Positions 1-10,200 of a stretch of DNA of 64,000 nucleotides are shown here, in pieces. The notes beneath the pieces are model-generated. The model made no database searches, was not told where the DNA came from, and saw only the letters and a program-made list of their open reading frames with translations. The stretch spans positions 387,965 to 451,964 of the forward strand of contig KV454017.1 of the NCBI GenBank assembly GCA_001661245.1. Direction: 5' to 3'. The stretch is from Pachysolen tannophilus NRRL Y-2460 (Eukaryota; Ascomycota; Pichiomycetes; Alaninales; Pachysolenaceae). A program made the translations under genes and the position numbers. The stretch's first letter is position 1. Every line of letters begins with the position of its first letter.

Positions 1-2148
1 AAATAATTTCAAAGTAGATTTCAATCCTGATTCATTAAATATTTCATTAGAATCCACAAATAAACCATTTAAAGGATCATTTAAAGACTGAATGATATCC
101 ATTAATACTCTCACAGTTCTTGGGCATGGCTCATAAAATTGTAAAAAACTTAAAGTTTTCAAGTTTTCAGAAATTGAAGATAAACATGACAATGCATTCA
201 ATTTTAATATTGATCTTGTACCTTCTAATCTACCCTCTACGTCGAAAGTATCATACAATATGTTTACAGCACTTTGATAAACTTGTGAATTATGTGATAA
301 AGTACATGACCAAAAACCTTCAGATGCTTCAGGGTTAGCTAATATTTTCTTCAACAGATATGGATCGAAATCATTCAATTTAAACAAAAGAACTGAAAGA
401 TTTTGATATAATACTTTTATTGAGTTATTGTAAAATTTAATTGATTCTGAGTTATCAATCGCTGCATCCAGCTTGTTAGGCAATTTTTTAATATCAATCT
501 CAACAATACCGCATATTGATTTAAATACCGATAATATTTCAATTGCAAAAGGTACATCGTTTCTAACCAATTTTGAACAAACATAATCCCAAAACTCTGA
601 ATTAAAATTAAGCATAGTATTAGATGAAATTTTTTTGAAGTTTTGTCTTAGCAAATAAGAGTTTTGCGAGTATAACAAAACATCATATTTTAAAGAATTT
701 TTTATTATTAATATTGCTTTTGCTCTTAATGGATTTTTGATTTGATCAACAGTAACTTCTTTTTCATTTGGATTAAAATTTTTACCTCCTACTGCAATAT
801 CGACAAGTAATACATGTTTCTTTAATATAGTATTTCTAATATCTGTTTTCAACAATAAATCTAATGATAGTTGCGGTTCATACAATTTTTTAGTTATATT
901 AGAACATTGAATCATTATGCTAAGAGCATGATTTAAAATAAACCCAACTTGAGGATCATTTATATGATTTAATAGATATATTGAAATTTTTACACCTGCT
1001 TGTTGTTGTTGAGAAGAAGAAACTAATTCCAAAGATTGATATAGACTTTGAAACCACACTAACATATCAGAAATATTATAAATTGAGTTATCATTGGATG
1101 TTGGAGCTTTTGATAAATATTTGGCAAAATTTGGGTTCTCTAATATGGGATCTAAAAAATTGGTAAAGATGAAAGGGCTCACATAAGACCAAAATTTTTT
1201 TTGCAATTTCAACAAAAATATATGGAAAATTTGTAATAAAATTGGTAATGGAGTATCTAAAAATGACATTATTTGATTTGATAAAACTTTATATAGCGGT
1301 ACGACTTGAAAATCAACAACTTTTTGTATAGAATCTAAATCTATTGGTTTTAAAAATTTGAACTCGATGATTTCTTTTGGTGATTTGAGTAAGATTGGTT
1401 TCAAATTTAACCAGAATTTTATACAATTATCATCATTATAAAAAATAGGATTTTGAATATTCCAAAGATGTATTGAATATTCTTCAACCATTGCCTCATT
1501 AAAATCTTTAAATTCTTGAAAAAAATCACTATTCAATAATTCTAATGCCCAATTCCTTTCAATGGTATTTCCTTCAAAAAGTAAGTATATTAAACCTGGA
1601 ATATCTTGAGTATCAACTGGATCTATAACAATTGATTTTTGTTTCAACATCTCCAGAAACCTTTGTGTAAAAAATTGTTTCAATCTAGGATTAACTCTAA
1701 GCATCCCCGGCCCTTGAAGACATTCATATACAGAATTATCAGATAAAGATTGTTGTTTCAGAGTTGAATTTAAGATCCTTTCAGCTTCCCATTGGAAAAT
1801 TATATCGTTAAAATTTTTAACACTATTATACGGTATTCCTCTCTTCACTGTAAAATCCTGTCTTAATTTGGCTCTACCACAATGGAACTTTCGTATACAT
1901 TTCCGACAATTATCAAGACAATTTGAGATCTTAGATTTATACCAAGTTAAAACTTCAGTATCAGCAAATGAAAATAATACTAATCCATGAATAGCAATAG
2001 GTGAAATCGTCTCATCACAAAACAAATGTCTTGTAGCATCTAACTGAGAAAGATATTTGAAAATATCTTGTAACACTTTTTCCTGAAGAGCATCATTAGA
2101 AGGTTCTTCATGGGATTTTTGTATCAATTCTAGCAATGGAGATGACAT
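1..2148 (-). CDS. SEN1: Sen1 RNA/DNA helicase, N-terminal part (cut by window edge)
   Basis: The minus-strand frame opens at an ATG at 2148 and stays open for 716 codons to base 1, so only the N-terminal region is present; the superfamily 1 helicase core lies beyond the left edge. Sen1 is the nuclear helicase that, with Nrd1-Nab3, ends RNA polymerase II transcription of short non-coding RNAs and resolves R-loops. I recognise the helical N-terminal domain from several stretches, including HLFCDETISPIAIHG near residue 40, YDTFDVEGRLEG near residue 635 and FYEPCPRTVRVLMD near residue 675, which closely match S. cerevisiae Sen1. Its divergent neighbour is CRN1, the same pair seen as YLR430W/YLR429W. 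No stop or frameshift is visible. Confidence 0.9.
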   Translation of the reverse strand, partial: MSSPLLELIQKSHEEPSNDALQEKVLQDIFKYLSQLDATRHLFCDETISPIAIHGLVLFSFADTEVLTWYKSKISNCLDNCRKCIRKFHCGRAKLRQDFTVKRGIPYNSVKNFNDIIFQWEAERILNSTLKQQSLSDNSVYECLQGPGMLRVNPRLKQFFTQRFLEMLKQKSIVIDPVDTQDIPGLIYLLFEGNTIERNWALELLNSDFFQEFKDFNEAMVEEYSIHLWNIQNPIFYNDDNCIKFWLNLKPILLKSPKEIIEFKFLKPIDLDSIQKVVDFQVVPLYKVLSNQIMSFLDTPLPILLQIFHIFLLKLQKKFWSYVSPFIFTNFLDPILENPNFAKYLSKAPTSNDNSIYNISDMLVWFQSLYQSLELVSSSQQQQAGVKISIYLLNHINDPQVGFILNHALSIMIQCSNITKKLYEPQLSLDLLLKTDIRNTILKKHVLLVDIAVGGKNFNPNEKEVTVDQIKNPLRAKAILIIKNSLKYDVLLYSQNSYLLRQNFKKISSNTMLNFNSEFWDYVCSKLVRNDVPFAIEILSVFKSICGIVEIDIKKLPNKLDAAIDNSESIKFYNNSIKVLYQNLSVLLFKLNDFDPYLLKKILANPEASEGFWSCTLSHNSQVYQSAVNILYDTFDVEGRLEGTRSILKLNALSCLSSISENLKTLSFLQFYEPCPRTVRVLMDIIQSLNDPLNGLFVDSNEIFNESGLKSTLKLF

Positions 2149-3152
2149 AACAAAAGCAATACGTATGTATATATAAATATATATATATAAATATATACTA
2201 TTGATTCGTCAAGAGCATCAACAATACGCCCTATTTATTTCTCTCTTGATCACTCTTTAAGCCAAACACAACACAATCTGGAACTCCAGATTAACCACAT
2301 ATATATATATATATAGCAATAGCTAAACCTCTAAGGATTTATATAGATGGCGATGGCAATCGAAACAATCTTGTTTAATATTATATATGTAATATAACTA
2401 ACTAACTTAAAAAAGAACAAGAAAAAAATAAAGAGAAAAAAATTTTTGGTGAGATCAAAACTCTTTTTTAAAGGGCGCTAAAAACAACAAAGAAACACAA
2501 TAATACAAAAAAGTATCGGCGCTTATGATCACAATCACTTAGAGTCTCGAGAAGTGATGGAAAGGATCAGCGCTTAAGAAGAAGTTATAGATTAATCCAT
2601 TTCTCTACGATAAAAGTGGTTTCTTATGCTACCGCTTTTTGTGAATCGATGCATTCTCAAGTCACAACACACTTTTGTAGAAAATACGCGTTAGATTTTT
2701 TAAGTGATTTTTAATACTCATCAGATTAAAACATCTCAAACCATCATCTGGAAGATATAACATATTACGACGAATCCTAGAAATTACTCTTACTCTACTT
2801 TAAAGCAAAGGCACCTTCTTTATGGCCTTGCTGCTCTTTGCTGGCTCTTTTCTCGTTCCATTTTCATCTTGTTGTTGTCCTTGTTCTCGTCTGCTGTGTG
2901 ACTTTGTTAAAGGCTTATGTTTTGGCGTACTTTCTTCAACACGACTTTTCTCAATTAAGGAATTTCAATTTTAGACGAATAAATGATAAGAAATTATATT
3001 TGTATGAAAAGAATTGTAAGGTATTAATTATCAATTTTTAAATACAAGCATTTCAGTATAATTGTAGTCATTAACCCTTTGAGTCATTGAGTCATTGAGT
3101 CAAGGTATTTTGGTATTTTTGGTTTTTTTTGATTTTTTTTTTTTAATTAGTT
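2149..3152. promoter_or_regulatory. SEN1-CRN1 divergent intergenic region
   Basis: This 1.0-kb spacer separates two divergent start codons. It holds (AT)n tracts near 2165-2205 and 2300-2316, several GCGCT/GCGCTTA words between 2470 and 2575, a T-rich zone close to CRN1, and a triple TGAGTCA array listed separately. A 67-codon ORF at 2838-3041 has no recognisable features and is treated as chance. Confidence 0.6.
3080..3102 (+). promoter_or_regulatory. Three tandem TGAGTCA (Gcn4/AP-1-type) sites
   Basis: Perfect TGAGTCA heptamers begin at 3080, 3088 and 3096, an exact 8-bp period. TGAGTCA is the consensus bound by bZIP factors of the Gcn4 family. The array ends 50 bp before the proposed CRN1 ATG at 3153, so it may lie in the core promoter or 5' leader. 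Binding is inferred from the motif only. Confidence 0.55.
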
Positions 3153-5129
3153 ATGAGGTGAGTTTTAATCAATTGGTTTGTTATTTTTTTTTTTTTTTAA
3201 TCTAAAAATTTGGTGTACTAATTGAGTTGTTTATTTAGTGGGAAATTTGTTCGTGCTTCAAAGTATAGACATGTCTTTTGTCAAAAGGCTAAGAAGGAAT
3301 TGTCGTATGAGAATTTGAAAATCACCACCAATGCCCATGATGGTAATTTGATCAAGGTTAATGCAAAGTATATATCTGCATGTTGGCAGTCTGGTGGTGG
3401 TGGAGCTTTTGCTATTATACCATTACATGAAGTTGGTAAAGCACCGGATTTGGTTCCATTATTTAGATCTTCTGCCACTGTGTTAGATACTGATTTGAGT
3501 CCATTTGATGATGAGGTTGTTGTTTCCGCGGGTGATGATGGTAAAATTTCAGTTTGGAGGATTCCAACGGATTTTTCATTTCATAATTATGTTGATGAAA
3601 ATAATGAAATTAAAGATATTAAACAACCTTTGAAAACTTTACAAGGTCATAAGAGGAAAGTTGGTGCTTTAAAATTTAATCCAGTTGTTGAAAATATCTT
3701 GGCATCTTCATCTTTAGATTATTCAGTTAAAATTTGGAATATTGAAACAGGTGAAGAATTAATTACTTTACAACAAAAAGATGCAATTCAATCTTTTGAT
3801 TGGAATTATAATGGTTCCAAGATTGCTACCACTTCTCGTGATAAGAAGATTAGAATCTGGAATGTTAAAACAGGTGAATTGATTAGTGAAGGTCCTGGAC
3901 ATGCAGGTGCAAGAGCTTCAAGAGTTGTTTGGTTAGGAAATACTGATAGAATTGCTACTACAGGTTTTGGTAAATTATCGGATCGTCAGATTGGTGTTTG
4001 GGATATAAACAAAATTGATGCAGGCCCAATTGGTGGGTTTTATACTGTTGATCTTTCTTCGGGTATATTAATGCCAATGTACGATAGTTCTACCAAAATC
4101 CTTTATTTGGCAGGTAAAGGTGATGGTAATATTCGTTATTATGAATTTGAAAATGATGAACTTTTCACCTTGTCAGAATATCAATCGGTAGAACCACAAA
4201 GAGGTTTTGCAATTCTGCCTAAATATTGTGTTTCATTAAAGGATAATGAACTTTTGAAATCTTACAAGACAGTAAATGATTCGGTCATTGAACCATTATC
4301 CTTTATTTGTCCAAGAAGAGGTGAATTTTTCCAAGAAGATATTTATCCAGATTGTCCTAGTAAGAAACCAGCTCTTACCGCAGAAGAATGGTGGAATAAA
4401 AATGCAACTTGTGATGGTCCAGTATTGGTTCGTCTTAAAGATTTATATGAAGGCAGTGATGAACCAACTTTTAAGGCATCGGAAAAGATTACGGAAAAGA
4501 CTACGACTCCAGCATCAGTACCAGCATCAGTACCAGCAAAAGCTGATCAGCCAATTGAAAAGAAAGATACTCAAGTTGCTACAGATATAGAGCGTTTGAA
4601 ACCTAAACAAAACGTTGATGAACTATTGAAAGCTTCTGATAAAGTCACAAGTTTATTGGATAAAGTTAATAACGAAACTGAGGATACACCTTCTAAGAAC
4701 CGTAAAGACGTTGAAGAAGATGAATGGAATGATCAAGCGGATGACCAACTATACAAAACCTCAAAGTCTATTGTCAAAGATGATGTAAACCATGAAAGCG
4801 TAAAAGAGCCTGTCCAGGAGAAACCAAAAGTTGAAACCCCTGTGGAAACTAAGTCTGAAGAAAAGGTGAAAGCTGAACCAAAAGTTGAACCAAAAGTTGA
4901 AAAAGAAATAGAAATTACAAAACCAACAACTTCGGTAGAACCTACTGCAGCCCCTCAAGTTTCAAAAGTTGCAGGTGCTGCTTCTGGTTTAAAACAAAAT
5001 GTTGAAAAATTATCACAAACTGTTGACAGGTTGCATGCCATACTCGAAAGATTAATTGAACATAATTTAGAGAAAGATGATAGAATTAAATCTTTAGAAA
5101 CCAAAATTGATAAACTATTGGAAAAATGA
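3153..5129 (+). CDS. CRN1: Coronin (actin-binding WD40 protein), two exons
   Basis: Coronin binds F-actin and regulates Arp2/3 in cortical patches. The long open frame lacks an ATG where homologues start with MSGKFVRASKYRHVF. An intron solves this: exon 1 is ATGAG at 3153-3157, the donor GTGAGT follows, a TACTAAT branch site lies at 3216-3222, and the acceptor TAG ends at 3238. Exon 2 (3239-5129) then reads S-G-K-F-V-R in frame, giving 631 residues. Residues 1 to about 400 form the beta-propeller with the coronin signature GHKRKVGALKFNP and WD repeats; the region about 420-590 is an acidic, proline/lysine-rich linker; the last about 40 residues (VEKLSQTVDRLHAILERL...) are the trimerising coiled coil. 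Length and layout fit yeast Crn1 (651 residues). Confidence 0.95.
3158..3238 (+). other. Spliceosomal intron in CRN1
   Basis: An 81-nt intron with donor GTGAGT, branch site TACTAAT (3216-3222) and acceptor TTTAG. It interrupts codon 2 after two bases. Removal restores the conserved MSGKFVRAS N-terminus, which is the main evidence. The upstream exon contributes only five coding nucleotides. Confidence 0.9.
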
Positions 5130-5644
5130 AAAATGAATCAAAATTTTAAACGGACAGCTAAAATCAGTCAATCAATCGACCAGTTAGCCAAATTGTGTTT
5201 TATTATAATCAGTACTATTTTTTGTTTTTTTTTTTTTCTTTCTTTTTTCTTTCTTTCTTTTGTTAATTATTTGTCTTATTGATATATCTTTTACATATAT
5301 GTCGAACGTTAGTATACTACAGCTATAAAGATTTCAAAATATAAACTCCAAATTTTGTATTTACATAAAAACTAATGTTCAATCATAAGTTAAAGATCTA
5401 TTGTGCTTCCTTTTGTAGTGGTAAGCCGTTGACCGCAAAGAGATGATTTTTTTGAGGTTTCAAATTTTTCACTTTTTTTTAATTATAGTTAAAGATCAAA
5501 GACATTTTATTTTATTCTTTTTATCTTACTAAACAAGGAGAGATTAGATTAAGATAATCTTGTTTCTATTTAAAATCTGGATATAGATCAAGAATAGATC
5601 AAATAAAGGGGAATAATAAGTGTATATATTATGTACTGGTGTAA
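5130..5644. other. Intergenic spacer CRN1 to carrier gene
   Basis: It contains the CRN1 3' flank with a T/C-rich tract at about 5218-5265 and the upstream region of the carrier gene. A short stretch near 5414-5475 faintly resembles tRNA A and B boxes but does not fold convincingly. Nothing else is recognised. Confidence 0.4.
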
Positions 5645-6685
5645 ATGAGTTTAACATATACCAATAGAGAAAGCTCACCAGTAACACCTGCTATCACGGG
5701 TGACATTCAATATAACAATGTTTTGTTCACTTTCCCTGATTCATTACAGCCATGGAAGCCAACGATTCTTTCATATTCCTCATCGGTTGCTTCGACAATA
5801 ATAGGTTATCCATTGGATAGTATGAAAACTAGAATGCAAACGCACAAGTTTCAAAGTGCTTTTGCATGCTTTAAACAGACTTTACATCATGAAGGTTTTA
5901 AAGGCTTTTATAGAGGAATGTCAGCTCCTTTAATAACTGCTTCATGTTCAAAATCTTTGGGAGTTTCGTTGTATACTTGGACAAAACCAGAGTTGGGTAA
6001 TTTTTTAAGTTTTTTCTATAATCCAAAGGTAGATCATTCGGCAGAACCTTTCAAATTAGCACTTTTAAATTTCCCAGTTTCTATGGCCTCGGGATTTCTT
6101 GCTGGTTCTTTGGTTTCGTTCTTTGCCTGTCCTTTTGAATTTACCAAGTTGTTTGCTCAAATATCGGTATTAGTTGGCAATTCTAACAAACTAGGAAATA
6201 GACATGTTCCGCGGACTACATTTCAAGTATGCAAACAAATTTTTAAAACCGAAGGAGTAACTGGATTATACTCTGGTTTTAGATACCATTTATTAAGAGA
6301 TTCGATCAACAATTCCTTATTTTTTGCAACATATGAAACGATCAAAATTTCGTTCAAACTGTTGACATCAACTGATGGTACATTTATGGGAACAAACTTA
6401 AATGCCGGTCCTGCCACGGTTGCAATGGCAGGAGCTTTTAGTGGAATCTTGAGCTGGGCTACAGTATTTCCTATAGATACTATTAAATCTTTGACCCAAA
6501 AAGATATTGTATTGAATATTTTGAGAGTACAAGCTGGTCAAAAAAGATTACCTGTTACCCCAAGAACACTCACTTTCCCAACAAGAAGAATGTACAGAGG
6601 TCTTGGGCCATCATTAACTAGATCAATTTTAGTCACTATGACTTTTTTTTCTGTTTATGAATATTTGATGTCTCATATCGTCTAG
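5645..6685 (+). CDS. Mitochondrial carrier family (SLC25) protein
   Basis: A 346-residue solute carrier of the inner mitochondrial membrane. Three carrier repeats are visible, each with the P-x-[DE]-x-x-[KR] signature at the end of its odd-numbered helix: YPLDSMKTRMQ near residue 56, CPFEFTKLFAQ near residue 161 and FPIDTIKSLTQ near residue 280. Glycine-rich GFYRGM and GLYSGF motifs follow the first two. A short N-terminal extension precedes the first membrane helix. The second signature has E-F-T-K, which is acceptable for the family. I cannot assign the substrate. The C-terminal YRGLGPSLTRSILVTMTFFSVYEYL is typical of carrier helix 6. The gene is intact and monocistronic. Confidence 0.9.
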   Translation: MSLTYTNRESSPVTPAITGDIQYNNVLFTFPDSLQPWKPTILSYSSSVASTIIGYPLDSMKTRMQTHKFQSAFACFKQTLHHEGFKGFYRGMSAPLITASCSKSLGVSLYTWTKPELGNFLSFFYNPKVDHSAEPFKLALLNFPVSMASGFLAGSLVSFFACPFEFTKLFAQISVLVGNSNKLGNRHVPRTTFQVCKQIFKTEGVTGLYSGFRYHLLRDSINNSLFFATYETIKISFKLLTSTDGTFMGTNLNAGPATVAMAGAFSGILSWATVFPIDTIKSLTQKDIVLNILRVQAGQKRLPVTPRTLTFPTRRMYRGLGPSLTRSILVTMTFFSVYEYLMSHIV

Positions 6686-7267
6686 TTTGGTTTACATATT
6701 TATCTATGTATATAGACTGTAAGTTCAGAATACTTTTGCAAAAGATTCTTAACATATATTTATTTTATATAATTTATTGTCAAATGGAGTCTCATGGTTG
6801 AACATAGCAGACTCTCTTGATAGACTCTATTAATTATTTCTAGTTGTATATAATGATAATTAGTAATTCATGTAAATACAAGAAGTTTTAAAAATATTCA
6901 TTAGAGTGAATTAAGAAAACCCGAGTATTGCGTTCTTCAATTGCTTATCAAATAATTAAATTGTTCACTCTGCTAAAAATGATGTATTTTTAAGTATTTT
7001 AAAGTATTATTGCTCAGTTGATATCTACATTTCGACTCTTCTATGATTACTAGGTTCAAACCAAAGCTTTTAGTAGAACAACATTAATCATCATAAGTAA
7101 ACCACTAAAAAATAGATACGTTTTGAGTTTTTAATGAAATCGATAGGATTACTTAAGTAATCAAAACTATGAAATACTTAGTTTCTACTATACACTCAAA
7201 CTGATTTCAATATAATTACATGAATTTACAAATATAAAGTGTCCATATAAAAACAAAATATAAATCT
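6686..7267. other. Convergent intergenic spacer
   Basis: This AT-rich 3'-to-3' spacer lies between the carrier gene (+) and the 1,800-residue protein gene (-). An imperfect inverted repeat of GAGTCT/AGACTC words lies at about 6787-6830 and could act in 3' end formation. No RNA gene or ORF is supported. Confidence 0.4.
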
Positions 7268-10200
7268 TTATCTTGATTTTCGGTTACTACCTCTACGCGT
7301 CCTCTTTTTTTTAGAGTTCGAATTAACACTTTTTGCGGTCTCTGGCTTTGAAACCTTTGAGTTCGACGTATTCTTTTTCGGACGACCACGTCTTCTAGGC
7401 TTTAATTCTTCTTGTTCTTCTTGTTTTTCCTGTTTTACCTGTTCTTCCTTTTCATCCCGTTCTTCCTGTTCTTCCTGTTTTTCTTGTTTTTCTTGTTCTT
7501 CCTGTTTTTGCTCTTCTTTTTCCTCTGGGATTGTAGACAGCCTAAACTTAAATTTTTTTTCTTCTTCATCATATTCACTTGCAACATCACTAACGCTGCT
7601 ATTGGCCTTAATTTCTCCTTTAGCTACTTCACCGATAAGTTTTAGTTCCAGCTTCTCTTGTTCGATTAATTGTTGCAATTCGCTTGCAGTATTTGCACCT
7701 ATCAATTTACCACTTCTGGTTCGCATAGTGATATGATGTTGTTTGATGGTTTGGGCTCCCAATAAAGATGAATTTTTAGATGAGCCGCTCACTTTAGGCA
7801 ATATTCTTGTTGAAATTGGAGTTGAGGATGTGATTTCATCAGAGTTTGACGGTAACAGCAAACTTGAATTTGTTGCTTTTCTCGTTCTAGGCCTATGAAT
7901 GGCTTCAAAAGCTGATATTACCTTTTTCTGATCCTCTGATTTCTTCTTTCTGTTTCTCTTAGATCTTTTAGCTACTGGTTTAATTTTAATTTCTTTTTCT
8001 TTTGCATCAGGAATGTCATTCCCATTATTCGATTCAGTATCATGAATGATCACACCAGGTGGATCACTTTCAATTGGATCAGTTTTCAATTCTTCAACAT
8101 CACCTTCAAGCCTATCTGATCTGATATCTTCAGTAAGTGGCTCTTTTAGGTCTTCAGATTTGGGGATGCCAAATAATAAATTTTTGAATTTACTAAGTGG
8201 AGAACTTGTTAATTCGGGAGAAGCTTCCATTGTTGGTGATTTTACCGTTTTTTTAGTCGGTAATTGATTTGAATTAGATGTGACCTCAGGACCAGAAAGT
8301 TTAATTTCCTCTGATTTCTTATCTTCAGGCTCCAGTACAGCTCTTTCTCCCTCCTCTTTTTGCATTTCTTCTCCAGTAATATCCACACCAGTTGCATCTA
8401 GTTTTATAACATTTGTACTGTCATGCAGCTGCTGTGGATGCGATGTCTCTTCACTAACAGTAAATTCTCTTTCAAACGTAGGCGATTCAAGTTCTTCTTC
8501 TTGTCCCATCTTCATGTTTGAAGCCCTATCGGAATTCAATTCAGGTTCTTTATTTTGGCTATCGTTTGACATTTCTTCAGCATCGACCGGTTCCCCGGAA
8601 CTATGTATGTTCTTCTCAAATACCCTTGCCGAATCATCTTTCACAGAAGAATCCTCAATATGTGAGGTAGGAGGTTTCGAATAGTTGAAAAACCTTTCCA
8701 TAAAGGACTTCAATTTCTTGAACTTTCGGGGTTGAACTTCATTCAAGATTAAATCTGGCTCTATCTCGGCCTTCCTTTTCAAGCCCCTATTCTCGGTTTC
8801 CTCATGAGCACTGAGATCCACATCACTGTCATGCAAAGCATTGTTATTATCTTCTGTATCAAGATCCAGTTCATGTTGTAATTCAGTTGCTACTTCTTCC
8901 AGGAATTCTGTCATTTTGTTTTCTGTTGAAACAAAAATTTCCTCGACTTCAGATTTGGGAAATTCGCTACTTTCCAATTCTGATTTCTCTTTATTTTCCA
9001 GTTTTTCAGAAGCAAATTCAACATTTTCTCGCAAGTCTGATGCTGCTGGCGTAGTATCAAAATTCCTGTTTACAGAATCTTTGAAGAAAAAACTTGAAAA
9101 GCTTTGAAAAGAAAAAAATGAAGATTTCTTTGGCTCAGTTTTTTCTTCTTCAATATTGGATTCCTCATTCTGTTCCTTTTCAGATTTATCTTGTATATTT
9201 TCCGTTTCACCAGCCGAATGGGAGATAGGAGCAGGTGAAGTCTCAATAGTTGTTGGAAGAATAACTTCTTCGTCAAGATGTATTCTCTTTACCTCTTCGC
9301 CGGTCAATTCTACCAGTAATTCATTTGAAAAAACTAGAGGATTATTCTCCTGTTCAACATTCTGCATTCCTTCCATAGGTTCTGTAATTTCACTAGATTC
9401 AATAACCTCTAAGGATTTAGATTTATCAGCTTCCGAAAGTTCAGTTACTAATAAATTTTGGGTTTCAATTTCAGTATTTGTCTCTCTATTCTTTTCACCA
9501 AGCAAAATCACATTATCTGTATCCATATTATCTATATCCTCGTCAAAGTTCCTTTTCTTTTGTTCCTCTTTATGGCCTTCAGATTTGTCTCCTGTGTTTA
9601 AATTTTGTTCGGAAATTTTTTTCTGATTATCTGTAAGCTCCATTTTTTTGTATTCCGCGACATTAGGCGTACCAGATATTCCAAATAATTCAGGGTCTAT
9701 AAGAAGAGTGTTAATTTCGTTATGATAAGATTCATTACCAACTGTATTATTGAGAGATTCGCTATATGAAACATCTGCGGATAGCTTCTGGTTAGAATTT
9801 TCAGGCTCCTTAGGAGATGCGTTAGGTTTAGTATCCTTCTCCATTTCTCGATCATCGGATTGCATGCCATCATATTCATTGGTGTTAGCAAGTTCATCTG
9901 CAGCTATTTTTGAAATCAAGGAACTTTCTCCTTTTTCCGACAATATGACTTCTGGTTGTTGATGTTCTTTGTGGTCCACTTCTGAAATTATTTTATCAAA
10001 AAACTCACCCGAGCCCGTATAAGTGTCATCATTGGTGTGATGAGGTAAAACATTTTCCTCCAAAAGTTCTGCGGGTAATTCTAATTCATCTCTTGTTTCA
10101 TTGTCGGGGCTAAGATTATCTGGAAACTCACTTCCAGTATGAAACTCCTCATTATCTATTTGATCTTCAGATTCTACTTGAGAGTTCAGACTATTAGTTT

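Noticed and set aside
2838-3041. 67-codon ORF between SEN1 and CRN1
   Set aside because: Hydrophobic, T-rich, no family features, and inside a divergent promoter.
5414-5475. TGTAGTGGTAAGC followed by GGTTTCAAATT, like tRNA A and B boxes
   Set aside because: No acceptor, anticodon or T stem can be formed; likely chance in AT-rich DNA.
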